Assembly (NCBI RefSeq): GCF_008728515.1
Contig: NC_044996.1
Span: forward strand, 103,857,287-103,921,286
DNA: 64,000 nt
Reading direction: 5' to 3'
Source of the DNA: Papio anubis
Taxonomy: Eukaryota > Chordata > Mammalia > Primates > Cercopithecidae
The translations under genes and the position numbers were made by a program. The notes below the pieces were generated by a model. That model made no database searches, was not told the origin of the DNA, and saw nothing but the letters and a program-made list of their open reading frames with translations. This document shows positions 12,691-26,450 of the stretch, piece after piece. The number at the start of each line of letters is the position of its first letter. The first letter of the stretch is position 1.

Positions 12691-14504
12691 CCTAAGGTCT
12701 CTTTTACCTTGAAAATTGTATAAAGTAAGTCAGACTTGAAAGATACAAAAGAAAGAATTAAATATAGTCAAAACATATTTCTTAATTTTGAGGGAAAGTT
12801 TTTAACTGCACATGCAGGATCGAAGAGAAATAATATCTGGTTCCTAAAGAAACAAGCTGAAATAAATACTCCTGATGTGTTTATTTTGTTATTCTGAATT
12901 TTTTAAAAAATCTGCTTACAATTTCTATGTACTAGTCCAAATATAATACTTATTTTTTCTAGAGGAAGCATTTCTTAAACACTGCTGTGTACTCAGCCTC
13001 ATGCTAGGGGCTGTTACCTAATGTCAGAGAACCCGAGTCTGGTCGTGGGAAAGAAAAAGAACCACTTAAACAGCATGTTCTATAATAATGTACCTCAGAC
13101 ATTCAGTTCCCTCTTGGCTGTTGATGCCCTTGGGGTGGCAGACACCCCGGGGTTGGCTCTGTCCTGAGTTGCAGACGTGTGGTTTCTGCATCGCCAGTAT
13201 ACTCAGCTCCTGGTCTCAGAAACATGTTCTCGTCGCCTGACCCCAGGTGTTACCACATAGCTTTTTACTTCTGAGTCCTCTTGTCCTCCTGGGCAGGGCT
13301 GCATCCAGATGGCTCCAGCCAGCTGCCTTCTTCAGTGTCTCCTTGACTCATGGGAAACACACACATGCTTAACTCAACATACACTACAAGCATGATCTGC
13401 CCCAGGTGGCCTCCAGCCATGAAAGAGGCAGGCACCAGTCTCTTTTTGCTTAGGACCCCAAATGCCACATGTCAAGCTGCCCCAAGGACTCTCTCACACA
13501 CAGAGATCCTTCCTAGTGTACCAAAGTGGGCCTATAAGTTGCTACAACTCAGCAAGCATCCCTCCAGAGAATGAGATAGTGAGCTCTTCTGGCTGGTACC
13601 TCCAGTGTCTAATGTGTGGTTCTTTTGGGGCATCTACCAACCTTCACTTTGTATGAGGGAGGGTGCAATCCCCTCTCCTTTCTTCCCCAACAAGAATGAG
13701 AAGGAAATAATCAAATACTTGCTCTTCTTAGTCCTGTGACTCCTACAAATCCCAGACTCCTGCCTCTATAGGCAGAATGAGGGGTCCTGGGGTGAATGTG
13801 GAAGGGTCATTTTGACTGCCTTTCAGCAAGCCCTGGAGAAGTGGTCTAGCAGCTTCATAGCAGGTTCATTGCCATTTACTTCTTCTTGGCCTTAGCTTTG
13901 GGCTTTAGTTGAATGTCCAAGACTACTGGTAAGGTCCCAAGTAACATTTTATATATTCTTTATATATGATGGAATGGGGGGTGGGTAAAGGGTAAGAAAG
14001 ACAAGCTGCAGTCTTCCTTTGTTCTCAAAGTCCAGCTACCTCTCACTTGCCCCAGACCTTGGCAAAACTCTACCTAGATTTGAAATTTGAGTCCTGCATA
14101 TCCTTGCAGGCAGCATATAGTATGCAGATGACCCATGAGAATGAGAAATCCAAAAGCACTATGTTTCTAACTACTGTTTTTAAACACTTTAATGTTACAT
14201 CGCATTCGAACTTTTTTCCATTGATGACTTTATTTACCTGCTTTGCCATATTTCTCAAATGCTTTGTATATGCTATGGATATCACTAAAGTATTTTAAGT
14301 CTCTAAGACAAAAATATAGAAGTTGGTGGGGAGAAATGAAGGTTGACATATTATGCATATACATCAAGATAGTCTCCAACTTCGGGTTGCCCACTGAGAT
14401 CATTGCCAGTTGATAATTGCTGGTGACCAAACTACTTACTCTCAGGTCTCCAAAGGGATGAATCCTTCATACATTTCTGGGCCTTTGGTTATACAGATTT
14501 TTGG

Positions 14505-14630
14505 AATTTGTGAGCTCTTTGAAGACAGGAACTCTCATCTTTTTCATCTCTGTATCCCTAGTACATAGAACCCCACATTTTAGTACATAGTAAGACTTCC
14601 ATAAATACTGAGTGGATAGGTATGTGAATG
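14505..14630 (+). repeat. L2 3'-end fragment
   Basis: GTGAGCTCTTTGAAGACAGG, then AACTCTCATCTTTTTCATCT, TATCCCTAGTACATAGA and CATAAATACTGAGTGGATAG match the L2 3' end. Confidence 0.7.
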
Positions 14631-15119
14631 AACCAACAAAGGGTCACTTCTCTCTGACAGTGACAAAATAAGCCCATTCCTCACTCCCTCGTGCTTCAGT
14701 TCTTGCTTGCCCTTTTGGTTGATGAACCGGCAGCTGAGATTCACAGTGTATTCTTTGCCACATGGACACCATCCTCTCTATCCTGTGGCTGGCTTGACAG
14801 GTGCAGTTTCTAGGACTTGAGAGCTGCAGTTTTTAGAAGAAGCAGAGCCCAATGCCCCCACCTCAGGTAGAAGCCCCATCTTTTAATTCCTTCCCATTGT
14901 ATCTGCCTTTCATATTAAGCATCCCACCTCCCCCTCACTCCCCCCTGCCACTACTTCCACTGAACTTTAGATGAATTTAATTTAATTTAGGTGATTCAAC
15001 TGGATCAGACCAGACCAAATGTATGGAATAAAATTTGGTCTGAACATATTCCTTGGAGCAGTGCCTTAAAAGAGATTCCAGGCACTTGTGTGCCATCTAT
15101 GAAGTTGTACGGATAGAAC

Positions 15120-15300
15120 AGCAGTTCTCACTTGACCACTCTGTGCCTCATTTTTCTCATCTTAAAGTGGGGTAACCAACTGCATAGGATTGTTTGAAGT
15201 TAAATGAATGAGTATATGTTAAGAGCTTAGACTAGTAACGATCATCTAGTAAGTGCTCAGTAAAAGTAGTAATTACCATTGTTGCTATTAAGTAGTAGTA
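15120..15300 (+). repeat. MIR fragment
   Basis: CTCTGTGCCTCATTTTTCTC, TTGTTTGAAGTTAAATGAAT and AGTAAGTGCTCAGTAAAAGT match the MIR core and tail. Confidence 0.75.
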
Positions 15301-15319
15301 CTATTAATACTCTCAAAAG

Positions 15320-15480
15320 TTAGCACTGGACATAAGATTTTCAAATACCTAAGGAGTTTATTAAAGCACAGATTTCTGGACCTCCTTCTTAAATTCTGAT
15401 GTAGTAGGTCTGAAGGGGGGTCCAGGAATCTATGTTTCATAAGTACTACATCTGATTCTGCCACACATTCTTAAGAAATT
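15320..15480 (+). mobile_element. MER5A-like hAT relic
   Basis: Phrases TTAAAGCACAGATTTCTGGA, CTGATGTAGTAGGTCTGAAG and GGAATCTATGTTTCATAAGT resemble MER5A. It is diverged and its ends are unclear. Confidence 0.6.
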
Positions 15481-15781
15481 ACAGATATAAGACCTAAGCA
15501 ACTGTATTTGACATAGTAAGACCAGGCCAAAAATTGTCTCCAATTTGGGGAGTTGTGGGATTATTTTTTCTTTGTGAGAAAAATTGATGTCCATTTATTA
15601 AATGTTTAAATAGAAATGAACCATAATCATAGTTGAAAATGTTGAAGATAATAGTCCTTGATCAAGAAAAAGGCAAAACTTAGTTTATCATGGAATTATA
15701 CATTATAAAGTGATAGTGCTATCAACTTGTAAAGCCTCAAATTAAATTTGCTTTCTTTTCCTCAAACATGTTTGAGATTTT

Positions 15782-16087
15782 TTTTAATTTTAATTTTTTC
15801 CGAGACAAAGTCTTGCTCTGTCACGCAGGCTAGAGTGCAGTGATGCGATCATAGCTCACTGCAGCCTTGACCTTCTGAGCTCAAGCAATCCTCCTGCCTC
15901 AGCCTCCCGAGTAGCTGGGAATACAGGCATATGCCACCATGCCTGGCTAATTTTTGTATTTCTTTTGCAGAGACAGGGTTTTGCCATGCTGCCCGGGCTG
16001 TTCTCCAACTCCTGGGCTCAAGTAGTCTGCCTGCCTCAGCCTCCCAAAGTGCTGGGATTACAGGTGTGAGCCACTGCACCCAGCCGG
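15782..16087 (-). mobile_element. Alu, antisense, with target duplication
   Basis: GTTTGAGATTTT flanks it at 15770-15781 and 16088-16099. Confidence 0.94.
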
Positions 16088-16283
16088 GTTTGAGATTTTA
16101 TAAAAATATTGTTATGTATTCACTTAGATTATTTAAACTTTCCTTGATAATTAATATTATGACACATCAGGTGATGACTAAATGTGTTTTTAAAGTGTTA
16201 TGTATTTTTTTAATTGTGATAACAACACTTAACAGGAGCTCTACCCTCTCAACAAATTTTAAAGTGCACAATACAGTATTGTT

Positions 16284-16579
16284 GGCCGGGCACGGTGGCT
16301 CTAGCCTGTAATCCCAACACTTTGGGAGGCTGAGGCGGGCAGATCACAAGGTTAGGAGTTAGAGACCAGCCTGGCCAACATGGTGAAACGCCATCTCTAC
16401 TTAAAATACAAAAAAAATTAGCCGGGCATGGTGGCACGTGCCTGTAATCCCAGCTACTCAGGAGCCTGAGGCAAGAGAATCGCTCAGGAGGCAGAGGCTG
16501 CAGTGAGCCGAGATTGAACCACTGCACTCCAGCCTGGGAGACAAAGCAAGACTCCATCTCAAGAAAAAAAAGAAAAAAC
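16284..16579 (+). mobile_element. Alu, sense, with 23-bp target duplication
   Basis: A perfect 23-bp duplication at 16261-16283 and 16580-16602. Full-length AluS-like. Confidence 0.97.
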
Positions 16580-17500
16580 AAAGTGCACAATACAGTATTG
16601 TTAATGATAGACACAATGTTGTACAGCAGATCACTAGAACGTACTCATCTTGCAAATGTAATGTAGTGTGTGTGTGTGTTTCATGGTTTCATAGTTTTTT
16701 TGGTTTTGCATTTTGTTTGGGTTTGGGTGGTGATTTTTTGTTGTTTTACTATTTTTATTGCATGCGTGCAGTGCAATTCATTTTTATAGGCTAGTCTGGA
16801 AACCTAATCACTATTTATAACATTATTTTTGTGGGAAAATATGATCCCAGTTACAACATTGACATTTCTTTAGAGATAGAAAGCATTCAGAAGATGGAGA
16901 CTGCCCACATATATTTTACAGGGATTTGGGCAAACTTTAGTGGACCAGCCACAAATCACCACTTCACTAAAATGTTAATATAATGTTTTAAATAGAGCAG
17001 CATTTTACTAGTCTACTTATACTATTTATTTAATCTCTGATTTAGTAGTGCTTTCTTAATTAATACATCATTTAAAAAATTGTCCCTGCTCTATCTTCAC
17101 ATTGCTTTTGTTAGGCATTTTTATGTATGATGTGGCCCAAATATTTACAAGTCATAAAAATTTATCTTGCATCAGTATAAACAAATCTGACTGTAATCTG
17201 AAGAATGTTTAAAGTCAGTATTTCACTTCTCAACTAGCATTGGTGTACAGAGTAGGTGAAGAAAAAAAAAAAAAGAACAAAACTGACAACAAAAATCCCC
17301 ACCTATTTTAGAGAAGTTAGGAAATAGAAGTGTTCACACCAGCTGAGGTCATCTTTAACTTTTCACTTTTCAAAGCAGACTGTTGACTATGAAACATTTT
17401 ATTTGAGGTAGAAATTAATATTTTAATTGTATTTCTAAACTACAGAGATTTTTCTCTAAAGAATTAAATGTATGTTCTTCAGAAAGCTGAACTTTGGATC

Positions 17501-17556
17501 ATTTAGGTTTGTGGAATTTTAGAAATATATTTAGGTTTGTGGAATTTTAGAAATAT
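17501..17556 (+). repeat. Perfect 28-bp tandem duplication
   Basis: Two identical copies, 17501-17528 and 17529-17556, begin ATTTAGGTTTGTGG and end TTTTAGAAATAT. A partial third copy, ATTTAG, follows. It lies about 940 bp upstream of the exon at 18495. Confidence 0.97.
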
Positions 17557-17565
17557 ATTTAGTTT

Positions 17566-17864
17566 CTTTTTTATTTTTTTGGAGACAGAGTCTTGCTCTG
17601 TTGCCCAGGCGGGAGTGTAATGGCGTGATCTCGGCTCACTGCAACCTCTACGCCTCAGGTTCAAATGATTCTCCTGCCTCAGCCTCCCAAGTAGTTGGAG
17701 TTACAGGCGCCCACCACCACGCCTGGCACATTTTTTTGTATTTTTAGTAGAGACGGGGTTTCGCCATGTTGATCAGGCTGGTCTCGAACTCCTGACCTCA
17801 GGTGATCCGCCCACTTTGGCCTCCCAAAGTTCTGAGATTATAGGCATGAGCCATCGCGCCCGAT
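17566..17864 (-). mobile_element. Alu, antisense
   Basis: GGAGACAGAGTCTTGCTCTG to CCATCGCGCCCGA. Full length. Confidence 0.94.
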
Positions 17865-18079
17865 GTATATTTACTCTCTTTTCAGTGTCTTCTCCACCCT
17901 GAAGTTGCAGAGTCAAAAGAAAAAAAGTTTATGTCCTTGACTTCCTGCTGAAGGATACCACTGATTCTGTTAATGAACAGCCCTAGTAAAACAACCATAA
18001 ACCTTTGTGAGAACATTCCTTCCTAGAAGGAGTTGGGTTTGCCCTTTCCCAAGATTTAGGTTTCTGTGAAAATTCTTCC

Positions 18080-18167
18080 AGACGTGCCTTGGCCAGAAAG
18101 CATTCTTTCATTTTACTCCGTATAGACGTGCCTTGGCCAGAAAGCATTCTTTCATTTTACTCCGTAT
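18080..18167 (+). repeat. Perfect 44-bp tandem duplication
   Basis: Two identical copies, 18080-18123 and 18124-18167, begin AGACGTGCCTTGGCCAG and end TTTTACTCCGTAT. The second copy ends 327 bp before the exon at 18495. Confidence 0.97.
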
Positions 18168-18494
18168 TCAGGCTATTGAAAATTCCTTCTGTCAGAGGAA
18201 ACAAACTCTGTGATTGAGGAAATATTGACGAATTTAAAATGACAAGGAAATTGCCACATTGACAGAATTTTGGTCCATCTATTTAAAGGCGATTTTTTGA
18301 AAAGATATGCATGAGACTCATATTCTGACAAGTTTCACGGAACAATTCAGAGGTTATTACCAAGAGGATCCCACTGAAATCATCAGCCTGCCTTTTTAAA
18401 AGGAAAATATTGTTTAGTGAAATAATAAATACAAAGCTCTGAATTTTAGCAAAGAATTGTGAGTGTTTACTGGATTTCCTTCTTTGCTTTTTAG

Positions 18495-21091
<2,597 letters not shown>

Positions 21092-21172
21092 GTATTGGAA
21101 GAAATTTCATGTTATCCTGAGAATAACGACGCAAAGGAACTAAAGCGTATTTTAACACAACCTCATTTCATG
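21092..21172 (+). CDS. CASK: CASK exon: second L27 domain
   Basis: This 81-nt exon (27 codons, phase 0-0) has the acceptor TTTTTTAG and the donor GTAAGTAA. It reads VLEEISCYPENN, then DAKELKRILTQPHFM, corresponding to about human residues 412-438. It is the core of the second L27 domain, a three-helix unit that heterodimerises with LIN7/Veli. The acidic/basic helix DAKELKRIL and the LTQPHFM turn are typical of MAGUK L27 repeats. The intron before it is 2519 bp and the one after is 7011 bp. No coding changes are visible compared with the human protein as I recall it. Confidence 0.96.
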
Positions 21173-21900
21173 GTAAGTAATAATTAAACTTCCATAGAAC
21201 TGAAACCTCACTTTCAAAAGAAGTTTTTAAACTACCCTCATAAAATGTAGCCAGCTTCATCTCACGCATTTTTATCCATATCATATGAGACTACTAAGAT
21301 TACAATACCAGGTAATACCAAATATTTTAAGATTCTTTTGTTTACTTTGTGTCACAACCGTAAAGATACTCTTGGTGAAGTGGCTTTTCAGGGACTATAC
21401 TCATCAGACAAGGGATTTTCTTTCTTATGGGATAGTCCTTTAGTCACTGGAACTGTTTATGTTACTTAAACCACAAAGAACTAAAATTAGAGACAGTTTT
21501 CAATAATAAAGAATTGTCTGAATCTAGTTGATATATGGGAAGAATTACATCTCTTTTGACAATGCAAAACTGCTGCACTTTCTTGGTTCATTTCTACTCT
21601 ATGGAAAATGGGGATAACACCTGTATTTAGCCAAATATAAAGCTAAATAACTAAACAAAGCTCAAAATAGATAAGATACTTTTCTGTGGAAAAAGGTCCA
21701 TGCTTATCTACCTAACTGCAATACAAAAACACAATTACAGATGGAAATTCATGTTGAATATACCATTTTAAAAGCATTAACCACATCAGTTTATGTGGAA
21801 AAATATGTGAAAAGTGGAAAATTTACCTCACTGCCCTTTGGGAGAAAATCTGACTTAAAAGCCTTGTTCTTATTACTACTATTGCAGATGATACTTTGAA

Positions 21901-22196
21901 TTTTTATTTATGTATTTACTTTTGAGATAGAGTCTCACCCTGTCACCCAGGGTGAGGTGCAGTGGCGCGATCTCAGCTCACTGCAGTCTCTGCCTCCCAG
22001 GTTCAAGCAGTTCTCCTGCCTAAGCCTCCCGAGTAGCTCAGATTGCAGGCATGCACCACGACACCTGGATAATTGTATTTTTAGTAGAGACGGGGTTTTA
22101 CCATGTTGGCCAGGTTGGTCTAGAGCTCCTGACCTTACCTCCGACTTCAGCCTCCCAAAGTTCTGGGATTACAGGCATGAGCCACCATGCCTGGCC
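21901..22196 (-). mobile_element. Alu, antisense
   Basis: GAGATAGAGTCTCACCCTGT to CACCATGCCTGGCC. Confidence 0.94.
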
Positions 22197-22978
22197 ACAG
22201 GTGACACTTCTAAAATAATAGTAACAGTATAATATGTGTATCAAAGCAATTGCCTGTGAGTTATTATATATATGCTGTTTTATGATAGTGTTTCTAAACC
22301 TTTAACCAAGTTATTGAAATAATTTTTTTTTTCCTCAAAGTAACTACCTGGAAAGAAGCAATTACCATATTCATGCTTCCTAACTCTCCCACCCAAGCAT
22401 TAAAGGCTGAATTCAAGTATAATCCCTGAGAGTATTTGACTTTATCCTATGATAACAGCACTGTCCAATGAATTACCATTAGGATACAGGTTCTAATGCC
22501 TGTAGATGAGTGCATTTTTACAACCTAGGTGCATAAACACAGAACTTCGTTCAAATCTCACCTCTGTTGTCAAGATCTCTTGTAACCTCTCTACACTTCT
22601 CTTGGACTTTCTCTTCTCTAACTGTTTTCCACTTGTTTGTATTCACCTGCATAACATTCTAATGCTTTCTGGCCTGCCAGAGCAGGTCCCTTCCTGGTGA
22701 ATGAGCCAGGGCAATTTTTCTTTGTCCTTCCATATCCCGGCCCAATTTTGTTGTTCTCATTGAGCTTATGATCTCATTTAGTCATTGTGATTATCTCTAT
22801 TTCACAGAGCAGGAGAATAAAGAAACTATATGCTTTGTTAATAATCCTCCAATTTGATGAATCACAAATATCTGCAGTAAAATTACCGTTAATATTATCT
22901 TGTTCACTGTTCCATGCGTATGTGCTGTGTTTCCCCAGATTATAATTCATTCCCTTTTAAACAGCAAGTCTTCTATAG

Positions 22979-23341
22979 TAGGGGTCTCCAACCCCTGGGC
23001 CACTACCAGTACCCATCCGTGGCTTGTTAGGAACCAGGCCGCACAACAGGAGGTGAGCAGCAGGCCAGCAAGCATTACCACCTGTGTCCCCCTCCTGTCA
23101 GATCAGCCTAGGCATTAGATTCTCATAGAAGCGGGAACCCTATAGTGAACTGTGCATGCGAGGGATCTAGGTCACATACTCCTTATGAGAATCTAATGCC
23201 TGATGATCTGAGGTAGAACAGTTTCATCCCAAAACCATCCCCTGACCTCTGTCCCCCACCCCCACCCACCCTGCCACCATCTGTGGAAAAATTATCTTCC
23301 ACAAAATGGGTCCCTGGTGCCAAAAAGGTTGGGGACCACTG
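22979..23341 (+). mobile_element. MER1B-type hAT-Charlie transposon
   Basis: A non-autonomous hAT element of 363 bp with terminal inverted repeats TAGGGGTC... and ...GGGGACCACTG. The inner phrase GTGGCTTGTTAGGAACCAGG, then CCGCACAACAGGAGGTGAGC, and GGTGCCAAAAAGGTTGGGGA are typical of MER1B. An exact 8-bp duplication, TTCTATAG, at 22971-22978 and 23342-23349 confirms the ends. Confidence 0.9.
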
Positions 23342-23374
23342 TTCTATAGTATAAAAGTGGTTAAAGCTGTGATT

Positions 23375-23530
23375 TCAGATGACCTGGGGTTGAACTCCAT
23401 CCTTGCCACCCTAACTTTATGAACTCTGACTCGTGGAGTCAGAATAAGAATTAAATAGCTGATATATCTACTGTGCGTAGCACAATGCTTGACATATGCT
23501 TAATGCCTAATAGATGTTATCTAATACCTA
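23375..23530 (+). repeat. MIR fragment
   Basis: TTATGAACTCTGACTCGTGG, then AGAATTAAATAGCTGATATA and TAGCACAATGCTTGACATAT. A diverged MIR. Confidence 0.55.
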
Positions 23531-23696
23531 TTATTAGTTGCTCCATAGTATCTATCATTTATAGGGCACATAGTAAGTTATCAGTAAAACCTTGAATGGA
23601 TTAGGAACCTGCCCATTTTCAGATAGGTTAGCCTCTCCTTGGCTAACTGCTCTGTGCAGTGTTCCATAGCTAGAAACAGATATATAATAAATTTTG

Positions 23697-24001
23697 GACC
23701 AGGCACAGTGGCTTATGCCTGTAATCCCAGCATTTTGGAAGGCCAAGGCAGGAGGACTGCTTGAACCCAAGAGTTAAAGACCAGCCTGGGCAACATAGGG
23801 AGACCCTATCTCTACAAAAAATTAAAAATAAACTAGCCAGACATGGTGGCACATGCCTGTAGTCCCAGCTACTTAGGAGGCTGAGGTGGGAGGATCACAT
23901 GAGCCTGGGAGGTCAGGGCTGAAGTGAGCCATGGTGGCACCACTGCACTTCAGCCTGGGCAACACAGTGAGACCCTGTCTCAAAAAATAAAAAATAAAAA
24001 A
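23697..24001 (+). mobile_element. Alu, sense, old
   Basis: GACCAGGCACAGTGGCTTAT to an A-rich tail that abuts the next Alu. Confidence 0.93.
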
Positions 24002-24002
24002 T

Positions 24003-24306
24003 GTCAGGCACTGTGACTCATGCTTATAATTCCAGCACTTTGGGAGGCTGAGGAATGAGAGTCATTTGAGGTCAGGAGTTCGAGACCAGCCTGGCCAACA
24101 TGGTGAAACCTGTCTCTACTAAAAATACAAAAATTAGCCAGGCATGGTGGCGGGCGCCTGTAGTCCCAGCGACTCAGGAGGCTGAGGCAGGAGAATCTCT
24201 TGAACGCAGGAGGCAGAGGTTGTGGTGAACTGGGATTGCACCACTGCACTCTAGCCTGGGAGACAGAGTGAGACTCCATCTAAATAAAAAATAAAAATAA
24301 ATAAAA
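24003..24306 (+). mobile_element. Alu, sense, in tandem with the previous one
   Basis: GTCAGGCACTGTGACTCATG begins directly at the A tail of the Alu at 23697. AluS-like. Confidence 0.93.
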
Positions 24307-24319
24307 GCCTTCCAGGCCA

Positions 24320-24560
24320 TTGTAGGGAGTCTACAGTTTTCTCCTGATTGCAGTGGGATGACACTAAGTGATGGTACACAGGAAAATATCTGATCTGTGC
24401 TTTGCTGGAGCTGATGTGTAGAGAACGGACTGTAGCGGGGATAAGTGTTTAGGGAGACCAATCGGAAGGCTGTTGTGAGAGGTGATAGAGGCTTGGAGAA
24501 AGGTGAGGATGGTAGAACATGGGCAGATGGGGTTTCTGTGTTGGAGATGGTTACATACAA
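24320..24560 (+). repeat. Second copy of the unresolved old repeat
   Basis: GAGAACGGACTGTAGCGGGG and GGAGACCAATCGGAAGGCTG, followed by TTGTGAGAGGTGATAGAGGC, align in order with parts of 29290-29400. Confidence 0.45.
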
Positions 24561-24599
24561 GAGGACTTGCTTGTGGTTGGGATATAAGCTGGTGTGATT

Positions 24600-24735
24600 A
24601 AACCCGTTTCACAATTCAGAGAGGAAATTGTGCCCTAACAAGGTAAAGAGACTTGCTTAAGGTCACTCACCTAGTCAGTGGCCTCAGTGAGGTTCAAGCC
24701 AGATCTTGCTGGCACCAAAGCCCATGCTCTTAAAA
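24600..24735 (-). repeat. MIR fragment, antisense
   Basis: AAAGAGACTTGCTTAAGGTC, then ACTCACCTAGTCAGTGGC and CCAAAGCCCATGCTCTTA are the reverse of the MIR core. Confidence 0.75.
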
Positions 24736-24845
24736 GTCAGTTGATTTAATGCTAATCAGTTTTCTAATAAATTTAAGTTGAGCTCATTGGTCATTCCCAA
24801 ATAAGCTTATGTGTGGATAATATCTTATGTGGGAAATATAATTCT

Positions 24846-24955
24846 GAGATAGAGATAGATAGATAGATATAGATATAATAGATAGATATAGATATATATA
24901 GATAGTTATAGATAGATAGATATAGATATATATATAGATATATATAGATATATGC
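24846..24955 (+). repeat. GATA/TA compound microsatellite
   Basis: Irregular GATA, GATATA and TATA units over about 110 bp. Likely length-polymorphic. Confidence 0.95.
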
Positions 24956-25301
24956 TATGTTAAATGAGCTTTTAAATGCTGAGGCTTTCTATCTTATAAG
25001 CATTTTTTAAATCATAGTTTCAAAATCTTGGTTTTTTAAAGAAATATTAATAGCTAAGGGGAAATATGTTAATACTTATAATTTTTTTATTATGCCAAGG
25101 TTTGGGAGTTATTCTTGGCATATTTATAATTTCAGACTTATTTGCTCAGTCATCCGAATTTTTCTTTGCTTTCTGATTATTATAACATGAGGATTTAACA
25201 TTGAATTGCCCAACACTGAAAATGCAGCTACTTGTAAATATTTACAGTAACTAAAGGGAGAGGAAATAAGGGTAAATTTAAACAACTTTAAAACTCTGTG
25301 G

Positions 25302-25608
25302 TTTTTTTTGTTTTTGTTTTTGTTTTTTAAGAGACAGGGTCTTGCTCTATTGCCCAGACAGGAGTGCAGTGACACCTTCTTAGCTCATTGTAGCCTTCCT
25401 GGGCAAAGCAATCCTCCTGCCTCAGCTTCCCAAGTAGCTGGGACTACAGGCATGCACCACCATGCCTGTCTACTTTTTTTTATTTTTTGTAGAGACTGGG
25501 GTCTCACTTTGTTGCCCAGACTGGTCTTGAACTCCTGAGCTGAAACAGTCATCCTTCCTTGGCCTCCCAAAATGTTGGGATTACAGGCATGAGCTACCAC
25601 ACCTGGCC
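25302..25608 (-). mobile_element. Alu, antisense, old
   Basis: AAGAGACAGGGTCTTGCTCT to ACCACACCTGGCC. Confidence 0.93.
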
Positions 25609-26237
25609 TAAAATCTGTATCTTTAGAGGTCATCATAAAAGAATATTATCTCACTGATTCCTTTTTTAGTTGTTCCATTTGAAAGGCTGACTTTTTAAAA
25701 AGAACATTCCTTTTGCTTGTTGCAGTTGTAAAATATGAAACATTAAATAGTCAGATTTTTTCACTCTAGTCTGATGTTGTTAGTTGTCTTATACATATCC
25801 TTACTATAGTACAAAAAGTGAAAGTGTTTTTTTCCTATTACGTGATTGTTACGTATTTAAAACTGACAGCTATTTCAGCTTAGTAACAACTGCTCACTCA
25901 TATGTCTTAACATATTTGAAGAAAAATGTTCAAATTTTGGTTTCTCTATTTTTTATTTTACATACTCTTTTAAGCTTTTAAAAAGATAGTCTGTAAGTGG
26001 CCCCCTTTTTCTGTTTGGATATGAATTAGAACTTTAGGTTAAGTTTCATTTTATGGTAGCAATCATTTACAGTGCCAAATTGTGGTTAATATTGAGTATG
26101 ACCTTATTTGGTGACATATTTGAGCATATTTCTTTTAAAGTCCAGTTTGGGTATTATTTTATTATTGTGGGCTTATCATTCCTTGTAAATAATGCATTAA
26201 ATACAAATGTTTGCTTATATAATTTAAAAGAATGAGT

Positions 26238-26450
26238 AGAGGCCTGTAATCCCAGCACTTTGGGAGGCTGGGGTAGGTGAATTGCATGAGCTCAGGAGTT
26301 CAAGATCAGCCTGGGCAACATGGCAAAACCCCGTGTCTACAAAAAATACAACAATTATCTGGGTATGGTAGCACATGGCTGTGGTACCAGCTACTGGGGA
26401 GGCTGAGGTGGGAGGTTCACTTGAGCCCAAGAGGTCAAGGCTGCAGTGAT
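26238..26450 (+). mobile_element. Alu, sense, truncated at both ends
   Basis: AGAGGCCTGTAATCCCAGCA to AAGGCTGCAGTG. Right arm incomplete. Confidence 0.9.

Larger units (their letters stand above)
1..18494 (+). other. CASK: CASK intron, 3' part (upstream of the first visible exon)
   Basis: No coding exon was recognised here. Unique or unassigned stretches longer than 300 bp are 1-498, 2181-2835, 3286-4809, 6646-8813, 9522-10174, 10468-11041, 12702-14504 and 16603-17500. I see no promoter, RNA gene or conserved ORF in them. The segment 12950-14040 is less AT-rich than its surroundings but I cannot assign it. Repeats between these stretches are listed separately. Confidence 0.85.

Noticed and set aside
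13876..13947. Minus-strand mini-ORF ending in LKPKAKAKKK and stop, resembling the tail of a basic protein (processed pseudogene?)
   Set aside because: Only 23 codons, an in-frame stop a short distance upstream of its ATG, no further homologous coding sequence and no poly-A tail seen.
17501..18167. Tandem repeats as a CRISPR-like array
   Set aside because: Two direct copies each, no spacers, and a vertebrate intron.
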